Part shown: in pieces, positions 57,859-64,000 of the stretch | Layout: every line of letters starts with the position of its first letter | Numbering within the stretch: the first letter of the stretch is position 1 | Notes under the pieces: generated by a model | The model's database searches: none | What the model was told of the DNA's origin: nothing | What the model saw: only the letters and a program-made list of their open reading frames with translations | NCBI RefSeq assembly: GCF_903944925.1 | Contig: NZ_CAJATU010000077.1 | Span: 19,405 to 83,404 of the forward strand | DNA from: an uncultured Rhodopila sp. | GTDB taxonomy: Bacteria > Pseudomonadota > Alphaproteobacteria > Acetobacterales > Acetobacteraceae | DNA length: 64,000 bases | Reading direction: 5' to 3' | Made by a program: the position numbers and the translations under genes

Positions 57859-58820
57859 GGCTGATTGCCAGGCAGGACCACGCGCGTGCCGCCGTTCGGA
57901 TCGACCGCGACGATGCTGCCCGCCGCCTGCAACACCGCGGAAACCCGGCTGCGCCAAAGCTGCTCCAGAAGCCCCTGCCGCCCGTCCGCCGCGCTGCGCC
58001 CGGCCAGCGAGGCGATCTCGGCGACCTGCACGCTGGCCTCCGACACCCGTTCCGCCGCCGCCCCGCGCGCACTCGCCAGCAGACGATCGCGTTCGCGATC
58101 GGCGCCTTGCAGGGTGCGGGCGGCATCGGTGCGGGCGGCGGCGCGGGCTTCCTCGGCAAGCTGGGTCGCCTCCAGCACCGCGTCGAAGCCGGGTTTGGCC
58201 GCTGCCGGCAGGAACGCATCCACGTCGGCGCGGGTGACTTCAATCCCGAGCGGCGCACCCGCCTCCGCCAACGCCGCCAGCCGCCGGTTCACTGCCCGTT
58301 CAAGATCACCGCGGATCGCCTGGCGCTGCTCCTGCACCGCCAGGTCGTCGTTGCCGACGGCGCGCACCGCCATGAAGTCGTCGATCGACCGCGCCGCGGC
58401 GAGGCCGGTGGCGGTCGCGACGAACAGCCGCTGCAACGCGGCCGCCACATGGTCGCGCGCCAGCAAATAGGCGACCGGATCGGTGATCCGCCAGGTCAGC
58501 GTCGCCTCCAGCAGCACCTGACCGCCGTCGCCGGTCAAATAGCCGCCGGGACCGCCCCCTGCCCCGCGCGCCACCACCTTCATCTCCATCTGCCGCGCCG
58601 GGGCGGGCAGCAATTCCACCTGCTCGATGGGGCGCGGCCAGGCCAGCAGCAGCCCCGCCGGCTGCACCCGCACGATGCGCCCGAAGCGCAGCACTGCGGC
58701 CTGGGAATCCGACGGCACCTGCCGCACGTTCGAAAACCACCAGCCGGCGGCGAGCAGCGCGACGCCAAGCAGCAACACCCGAAACGTGATCCGCAGCGAC
58801 TGGACAATCGGCCCGCTCAT
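57855..58820 (-). CDS. SPFH/HflK-like protein (third of three)
   Basis: A 321-residue SPFH (stomatin/prohibitin/flotillin/HflKC) protein with one N-terminal membrane helix (about 12-30). The SPFH domain starts VPSDSQAAVLRFGRIVRVQP and shows ITDPVAYLLARDHVAAALQR. A long Ala-rich helical stretch (about 205-275) probably oligomerises. Linked by ATGA to the SPFH gene upstream and to the P-type ATPase gene downstream. Confidence 0.85.
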   Translation of the reverse strand: MSGPIVQSLRITFRVLLLGVALLAAGWWFSNVRQVPSDSQAAVLRFGRIVRVQPAGLLLAWPRPIEQVELLPAPARQMEMKVVARGAGGGPGGYLTGDGGQVLLEATLTWRITDPVAYLLARDHVAAALQRLFVATATGLAAARSIDDFMAVRAVGNDDLAVQEQRQAIRGDLERAVNRRLAALAEAGAPLGIEVTRADVDAFLPAAAKPGFDAVLEATQLAEEARAAARTDAARTLQGADRERDRLLASARGAAAERVSEASVQVAEIASLAGRSAADGRQGLLEQLWRSRVSAVLQAAGSIVAVDPNGGTRVVLPGNQP

Positions 58821-59761
58821 GGCTTCGGCGGCGCCAGCAGCACGGAGAACGGCTCCGCGTCAGTCCGCAGCACCAGTTTCGTGCTGGTGCCGACGGACTG
58901 CACCAGCGTGTCGAGGGTGCGCAGCAGGGTGTAGAGTTGCGGGTCGCTCAGATACGCCCGGGTCTGGATGGCGGCGGCTTCGCGGCGCGCCTGCGCGTCG
59001 ATCTCCGCCGCCTCGGTCTTCGCCCGCGCCACCGTGATCCGCCCGTCCCGATCGGCGTTCGATCGCACTTCGGCCGCGGCGCGCAGCCCCTCGGCGGTAC
59101 GTTCGGCGGCAACCGTCTCCCGCTCCGATCGCATGCGGCCAACGGTCGCGACCAGGCTGGCTTCCGGCAGGCTGAGCGTCTCGATCCCCGCCTGCCGCAC
59201 CTGCACGCCATAGGTGCGCAGCACCTGGGCTTCGACCTGGGCCTGCAGCCGCTGCTCGAAATCGGCCAGATGCAGCTTGGCCGGGTCGGTGTTGACCAGT
59301 TCGGCGAAGTCGAAGCTGCTGGCGGTGACTTGCAGCGCCGAGGCGATGAAGCTGCGCAACTGCCGCGCCGCCTCGTCCGGATCATTGCGGACGGACCGCA
59401 GATATTGCCGGATATGGTCCGGGTCGGAAGACACCTGCCAGGCGACATAGGATTGCAGCAGGATGCGCAGCCCGTCGCGCGTGCCGACATCCTCCAGCCC
59501 GGTCGAACTGGTGCGCAGCCGCAGATCGACGGTGACCGTCCCCTGCAACGGCGCCGGCAGCTTCCAGGCCAGGCCCGGCTCGGTCAGCACCCGCACCGGG
59601 GCGCCGAACTCGGTCACCACCACCGCCTCGCCGGCCCCCACCATCACCGCGGTGCCGGCGAGCACGGCGGCACCCAGGACGACCGTGGCGAGCAGGAACC
59701 GCAGCGCCATGCCGAAGCGGGACAGACCCGCCGGAGGCCCGGCTGGACCTACGTCACTCAT
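58817..59761 (-). CDS. SPFH/HflC-like protein (second of three)
   Basis: A 314-residue SPFH protein with one membrane helix (about 18-42). The domain opens GEAVVVTEFGAPVRVLTEPG and contains VDLRLRTSSTGLEDVGTRDG, then DPDHIRQYLRSVRNDPDEAA, as in HflC. A helical tail ARAKTEAAEIDAQARREAAA follows. Overlaps both neighbours by four bases. Confidence 0.88.
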   Translation of the reverse strand: MSDVGPAGPPAGLSRFGMALRFLLATVVLGAAVLAGTAVMVGAGEAVVVTEFGAPVRVLTEPGLAWKLPAPLQGTVTVDLRLRTSSTGLEDVGTRDGLRILLQSYVAWQVSSDPDHIRQYLRSVRNDPDEAARQLRSFIASALQVTASSFDFAELVNTDPAKLHLADFEQRLQAQVEAQVLRTYGVQVRQAGIETLSLPEASLVATVGRMRSERETVAAERTAEGLRAAAEVRSNADRDGRITVARAKTEAAEIDAQARREAAAIQTRAYLSDPQLYTLLRTLDTLVQSVGTSTKLVLRTDAEPFSVLLAPPKP

Positions 59762-61641
59762 CTCAGGCGTTCTTCCGGCGGCAGGGGCGCGCCCGGCGCC
59801 GGACGCAGGTCCAGCAGCGGCACCGCGCCCGGCGGTATGCGGTGGTCGAGCACGGTCAGCGTGCCGGCGGTCAGCGTGGTTTGCAGCGCGGACAGCCGCC
59901 GTTCCATGCGGAATGGTGGAGCGCCCTTGTTGTCGGCGTTGCGGTCCGCGGCGAAGCGGGTGGCGTCGGCGCGCTCGGCGTCAAGCGTTTCCTCGGCGGC
60001 GGCGGTGGCGCGGGTCAGCAGCGCGGTAGCGGCCTGCCGCTGGCCGGACAGGGTGGCGAAGGCGCGCCCGCGTTCCGCCGAGATCGAAGCGTCCGCATCG
60101 ATCTGCGCCGCCTGCACGGCGTGATAGGCGCCCGCCGCTCCGCCGGGCGGATGCAGCGCCTGGATCACCACCGCGGACAGTTCCAGCCCGACGCCGGAGG
60201 CATCGAGGTCGCGCTGCACCCTCGCCCGCAACGCACCGGCCATGGCTTCGCGGTTCTCGCCGAGCGCCTCATCCAAAGTGCGGGCGGCGAAGAAGGCGGC
60301 GGCGACCCGTGCGGCGGTCTGCCGCAGCAGTCCCGCCGGATCCGCCGCGCCATAGGCGGCGTGCAGCGCGTCGGCATCGCTCAGGCCGACACGCCAGAAC
60401 AGCCGGATATCGGCGCTGACCATCTGGAAGCCCTGCTGCCGCTCGCGCGCCGCAGCCACCAGAAACCACGTCTCCGCCGGATTCTCCTTCTCCCAAAGCC
60501 GATCGGCTGTGCCGGGGGGAATTGCTTCGGCGGCGAAGCGCTCCGGGGCGGTGTCGCCTTTCAGCGCCATCTCGTGCACCGGGCCGAACTCCAGCGCCCG
60601 CACGCGGCCCATCGGCCAGGGCAGCACCAGGTGGAGGCCAGGCGGCAGCACCCGCACCGGCGCGCCGAAGCGCTCATATACCGCGCGCTGATCCAGCGGC
60701 ACGAGTGCCACGCCGCTCAGGCCCCAGGCGGCCAGCAGCAGCAGCAGCGCGAGCGGGGCGAAGGCGGCGCGGACATAGGCCAGCGCCCAGCTGCCGGCGA
60801 AATCGATCCCCAGATGCCGCCGCATAGGTTCGGCCAGCCCGCGCGCCGCCGCGCCCTCGGCCAGCAGGCGGGCCAGGATGGAGTTCGCCGCGCCGCGCGC
60901 AGCCTCCGCCGCGGGGGGCGGCAGGAAGCAGCGTCCCATCGCCCGCCCGGCCAGTTCGGCGGCGATCGCGGCCGGCAGCAGGGCCAGCAGGGCGGCGAGG
61001 CGCCCGGTCAGCCAGGCCAGGCCGAACCCGGCGGCAAGCTCCAGCACACCGGCAGCGGCGCAGGCGAGCACGGCGGCAAATGCCAGCGCGCGCAGCCACG
61101 CCGCCTCCGGCAACCGCGACGGCGCCACGGCGGCGAGCAGCCGCTCGCCAACCAGCAGCGGAAAGCACAGCACCAGCAGACCACCGCCGAGCAGCCAGGC
61201 GGCCCGGGGCACGACCGGCGCGGCCGGATCGCCAGCCGGGACCAGCAGCGCCGCCGCGATGCCGAGCGCCGCCACGGGCGTCACCACCAGCGCCTGCGGC
61301 CAGCGCGCCGCCTTGCGGACCAGCATCGGCGATCCCGCCGGCCAGACGATGCGGCGGCGCCACGTCACGGCGGGTGCCAATGTCTCGGCGCGCCACCGCG
61401 CACGCGCCACCGCCAGCGTGCCGGTGAGGCCCGCGACCGCGGCCAGCAGGGCGGCAAGCGGCAGCGCCGCCAACCGGGCGCGGGCAATTTCGGCAAGCAA
61501 GGGTCCGGCGGCGGCTGAAGCGCGCAGTTGCAGCCCGGCAAAGATGGCCGACAGGATCAGGCCGCCGAGCGTCAAGGCCTGCAGCAAGCGCACGCTGCCC
61601 GGCGCGCCCGAACCGGGCGGCGGCGAGGCTGGTATCGTCAT
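59758..61641 (-). CDS. SPFH/HflK-like protein with long multi-span N-terminus (first of three)
   Basis: A 627-residue protein in two parts. The first 320 residues have about six to eight membrane segments and match no family that I can name. The second part is an HflK-like SPFH module: helix (about 325-345), ALVPLDQRAVYERFGAPVRV, LPPGLHLVLPWPMGRVRALE and FFAARTLDEALGENREAMAG. Ordinary HflK has only a single membrane span. It begins the four-gene set; ATG 61641 is used, since the upstream extension has no similarity. The large membrane domain may be the anchor of the complex. Confidence 0.85.
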   Translation of the reverse strand: MTIPASPPPGSGAPGSVRLLQALTLGGLILSAIFAGLQLRASAAAGPLLAEIARARLAALPLAALLAAVAGLTGTLAVARARWRAETLAPAVTWRRRIVWPAGSPMLVRKAARWPQALVVTPVAALGIAAALLVPAGDPAAPVVPRAAWLLGGGLLVLCFPLLVGERLLAAVAPSRLPEAAWLRALAFAAVLACAAAGVLELAAGFGLAWLTGRLAALLALLPAAIAAELAGRAMGRCFLPPPAAEAARGAANSILARLLAEGAAARGLAEPMRRHLGIDFAGSWALAYVRAAFAPLALLLLLAAWGLSGVALVPLDQRAVYERFGAPVRVLPPGLHLVLPWPMGRVRALEFGPVHEMALKGDTAPERFAAEAIPPGTADRLWEKENPAETWFLVAAARERQQGFQMVSADIRLFWRVGLSDADALHAAYGAADPAGLLRQTAARVAAAFFAARTLDEALGENREAMAGALRARVQRDLDASGVGLELSAVVIQALHPPGGAAGAYHAVQAAQIDADASISAERGRAFATLSGQRQAATALLTRATAAAEETLDAERADATRFAADRNADNKGAPPFRMERRLSALQTTLTAGTLTVLDHRIPPGAVPLLDLRPAPGAPLPPEERLR

Positions 61642-61861
61642 GGTCAGCGCGGAGCAGCCAGCGCGCCCGATCGATCCGTGTAGAGATCGGTTTGGTGCGG
61701 TTTCACGCGCCCGGCGTGAACAGAAGCCATGGTGTCCGGATTCCTCAAGCCCCACGTTACCAGATCGGGGACGGCAAGATGGTAAACGCCATCAATGGCG
61801 ATTCCCACACCTTTCGTCAGCGGCATCGAAGCCGCGGTTGCGTAATGAGTTCGCTTGTGCG

Positions 61862-62260
61862 TCACCCCACCGGCTTGCCGTCGCGCAGCCGGCGAAACGC
61901 CGCCACCGCCGCGTCGGCACGGCCCAGCGCCGGATTTGCCCTTAACGCGGCGCAGACCGCTTCGGGCTTGTCGGCGGCGAGATCCTCCAGCGCCTCCATG
62001 TCGGCATAGCCGAGCGCCGCCTCGGCCTTGCCGCTGTCCGGGGCGTTCAGGATCTCGGCGTCGGACGTCGCCGTGCTGCCGGTCGCCGCCAGCAGGGCTG
62101 CGCGGCGCAAGTCGAACGACCAGGCCTCGTCCCGCAAGCCGCAGAGCGGTGCCAGCGTGGCGACAGCACCGAACGTCGCGGCATCGGCCAGGGCTTGCCC
62201 GGGCTGCGCCTGCGCGCCGGTCACCCAGATCAGGCCCAAACCCGCCACACCCAACCGCAT
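61862..62260 (-). CDS. Small exported hypothetical protein
   Basis: A 132-residue protein with a signal peptide (about 1-19, ending GAQAQ) and an Ala-rich mature part with two Cys, no family recognised. It is divergent from the NHL-repeat gene. The 220 bases between it and the SPFH operon hold no gene that I can support. Confidence 0.6.
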   Translation of the reverse strand: MRLGVAGLGLIWVTGAQAQPGQALADAATFGAVATLAPLCGLRDEAWSFDLRRAALLAATGSTATSDAEILNAPDSGKAEAALGYADMEALEDLAADKPEAVCAALRANPALGRADAAVAAFRRLRDGKPVG

Positions 62261-62374
62261 CGATGCCTCCCGCCAGCCGATCAGACCATGCGGTCGGGCG
62301 GCTGGTTTGTCATCCCCCGGATATTGACAGGTTTCCGCCGGCGATACTGAATGAAGCCGAAACGGAGACCAGGC

Positions 62375-63466
62375 ATGAACCCGAAACTCCTGCGCACCGC
62401 GGCCATGATCGCCGGCCTCACGCTGGCAGTGCCGTCAGCCCTGGCGCAGACGGTGCCACAGATCGCGTTCGAATCGGTGCCGAACCCGCTGCACCCGCCA
62501 GCGGATCTTTATTTCGGAGAAGTATCGGGCGTGGCGGTGAATTCGCAGGGGCATATCTTTGCTTTCTCCCGCGGCAACACCACCGGGCCGGCCTATGGCG
62601 CCGCCGCCGCCCAACTGCTCGAATTCGCCCCCGACGGCCAGTTCATCCGCGAGATCGGCCATAACCTCTATGCCTGGTCGTTCGCGCACACCGTAAAAGT
62701 CGATGCCGAGGACAATGTCTGGGTCACCGACAAAGGCTCCGACCTGGTGGTGAAGTTCGATCACGACGGCCGCGTGTCGATGGTGTTCGGGCGCAAGCAG
62801 GAAGCCTCGGACGAGGATACCGCGCCGCTGAAACACCCCAAACCGCCGCTGCCCCCGGTTGACGGCCTGTTCCGCCAGGTTACCGATATCGCCTGGGATC
62901 GCGCGGGCAACGGCTATATCAGCGACGGCTACATCAACTCCCGCGTCGCCCGGGTCAGCCATGATGGCGAGTGGCTCGGGTCCTGGGGCTCGCCGGGTTC
63001 CGGGCCGGGGCAGATGATCACGCCGCACAGCATCGCCATCGACGCCGAGGACCACGTGTATGTCGCGGACCGCGGCAACCGCCGCATCCAGGTATTCGAC
63101 ACGCAGGGGACGCTGCTGCGGCAAATCACCATCGACGTGCCGTATGATCCGGATACGAAACCGGCCATCGGCAACCGGCCCACGTTGCCAATGCCGGCCG
63201 GCACGCCGCAGACCATGGCGCAGGGTTCGCCCTGGACGGTGTGCATCACACCGGGGCCGCATCAGGTGCTGTACGCCTCGGACGCGTTCCCCGGCCGCAT
63301 CTACAAGCTCAGCCTCGATGGTACGGTGCTCGGCGTGCTTGGGACGGCGGGCAAGCAGCTTAAACAGTTCGGCTGGATCCATGAGATCGCCTGCCCGTCG
63401 GAGAACACACTGTTTGTGGCTGAGTTGCTGAACTGGCGGGTGCAGAAGCTGATCCTGCATCCGTAG
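62375..63466 (+). CDS. Exported NHL-repeat beta-propeller protein
   Basis: A 363-residue exported protein. Signal peptide about 1-24 (ending PSALAQ), then about six NHL-type blades, e.g. FGEVSGVAVNSQGHIFAFSR, HTVKVDAEDNVWVTDKGSDL, TDIAWDRAGNGYISDGYINS and HSIAIDAEDHVYVADRGNRR. The family includes peptidyl-alpha-hydroxyglycine amidating lyase-like proteins, but no catalytic role can be read here. ATG 62375 has GGAG seven bases upstream, better than ATG 62351. Confidence 0.85.
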   Translation: MNPKLLRTAAMIAGLTLAVPSALAQTVPQIAFESVPNPLHPPADLYFGEVSGVAVNSQGHIFAFSRGNTTGPAYGAAAAQLLEFAPDGQFIREIGHNLYAWSFAHTVKVDAEDNVWVTDKGSDLVVKFDHDGRVSMVFGRKQEASDEDTAPLKHPKPPLPPVDGLFRQVTDIAWDRAGNGYISDGYINSRVARVSHDGEWLGSWGSPGSGPGQMITPHSIAIDAEDHVYVADRGNRRIQVFDTQGTLLRQITIDVPYDPDTKPAIGNRPTLPMPAGTPQTMAQGSPWTVCITPGPHQVLYASDAFPGRIYKLSLDGTVLGVLGTAGKQLKQFGWIHEIACPSENTLFVAELLNWRVQKLILHP

Positions 63467-63481
63467 GCCCCAAAATGACGA

Positions 63482-63502
63482 AACCCCGCGTTGCGCGGGG
63501 TT
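63482..63502 (-). terminator. Hairpin with T-rich tail on the minus strand
   Basis: A 9-base stem aaccccgcg/cgcggggtt with loop ttg. On the minus strand it is followed by tcgtcatttt, so it may terminate the gene fragment at 63600-63822; on the plus strand it follows the NHL gene but has no T-run. Confidence 0.5.
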
Positions 63503-63599
63503 CCGGCCAAAATATGGTCAAGGCCGCCCGGGCTTGGCTTCACCCATTGGACGGTCTGCCTGGCGGACCAGGTCTTAAAGCCCGATGACCGGGACATTT

Positions 63600-63822
63600 G
63601 TTTTCTAGCAGCTCGGAGCTCCGAAAGCAAGACTCCCATGCCAAGTCCATGCAGCACCGCCGCTCGAATTCGCGCGAGGTCATGCGGCAGCATGTCGGGG
63701 ATCACCCATTGGCGGCGGCCGATCTTGAAGCCGTCGAGGCGGTTGCGGCCGAGGTTCATGACCATGTCGCATTTTGCCCAGCAGGCGAGGCCGTCCGGTT
63801 CCAGCGGATGGTAGTTCTTCGA
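63600..63822 (-). pseudogene. Truncated gene adjoining the IS1380-like element
   Basis: The minus strand reads KNYHPLEPDGLACWAKCDMV ... NRLDGFKIGRRQWVIPDMLP ... ARIRAAVLHGLGMG in one frame. The 5' part is missing: the frame runs straight into the left end of the mobile element. I cannot name the family; the compact Cys/Trp-rich pattern resembles the C-terminus of small toxin-like proteins, a guess only. Interrupted by the insertion. Confidence 0.5.
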
Positions 63823-64000
63823 CCCTAAATCCGGCAGTTGTTTAATTGCCCGTCGCGGCCGAATCGGCGGAATCTGCCGGGATGGAAACGCAAAAGCAGA
63901 TCATCCCCGTTCACCCGCAGGGTGAACAACCCCTGGTTGAGGCGCAATCGGCGATAGCCGACACCTTCGCCGGCCGGGTCCACGTCGAATGGGACGCGGC
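63823..64000 (+). mobile_element. Left end of an IS1380-like insertion sequence
   Basis: The presumed end starts near ccctaaatccggcag at 63823, directly where the truncated minus-strand gene breaks off. The transposase start follows 59 bases later. The rest of the element is outside the window, so the terminal repeat cannot be confirmed. Confidence 0.5.
63882..64000 (+). CDS. IS1380-family transposase, N-terminus only
   Basis: The first 39 codons (METQKQIIPVHPQGEQPLVE then QSAIADTFAGRVHVEWD) resemble the opening of IS1380-family DDE transposases, frequent in Acetobacteraceae. The frame is open to the window edge. The family call is from a short N-terminus and should be held lightly. Confidence 0.55.
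   Translation, partial: METQKQIIPVHPQGEQPLVEAQSAIADTFAGRVHVEWDA

Overview
The window is GC-rich DNA from an alphaproteobacterium. The alphaproteobacterial cell-cycle and polarity genes gcrA and popZ, and dispersed palindromes of the 'gtcatggccgg' type, support this. The gene content and a partial IS1380-like transposase at the right edge suggest Rhodospirillales, probably Acetobacteraceae; that placement is inference, as no rRNA is present.

Layout. 0.2-5.8 kb (minus): a complete E. coli-type quinol:fumarate reductase operon frdABCD and a GTP-type PEP carboxykinase. 6-14.2 kb (minus): a glutathione S-transferase, a GT4 glycosyltransferase, a DUF3293-like protein and the elongation operon mreB-mreC-mreD-mrdA-rodA. 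14.4-24.5 kb: a small lipoprotein, bioY, tRNA-Cys, a damaged Uma2 gene, then gcrA, a protein-isoaspartate methyltransferase-like gene, tolC, popZ, valS and rho. 24.6-26.6 kb: a GxxExxY protein, the wreck of a type III restriction/helicase subunit, and a small conserved protein. 26.7-31.2 kb (minus): topA, dprA, plsY. 31.5-34.1 kb: a flippase and a glycosyltransferase for surface polysaccharide.

34.9-38.8 kb holds a tight operon that looks novel: a dCache-GAF-cyclase-like membrane protein whose cyclase domain lacks the catalytic residues, an MlaE-type permease, and an ABC ATPase-like protein without usable Walker A, signature or Walker B motifs. 38.8-45.3 kb: an aldehyde dehydrogenase, an orphan ModA-like binding protein, and ackA-pta preceded by an FNR/FixK-type box. 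Frd, PckG and AckA-Pta together suggest an anaerobic or fermentative route to succinate and acetate.

45.3-54.3 kb is an accessory island: gene wrecks, an AT-rich DUF3800 gene, higBA, an AbiEii-like pair carrying two compensating frameshifts, an ACS-family transporter, a GT-C-like membrane protein behind a 35-base AT-rich palindrome, and vapBC. 54.5-64 kb: a PLP-dependent sulfur amino-acid enzyme, a translationally coupled operon of three SPFH/HflK-HflC-like proteins with a P1B-type ATPase, two exported proteins, and the start of an IS1380-like element. Long stretches between genes are mostly filled by one family of palindromic repeats.
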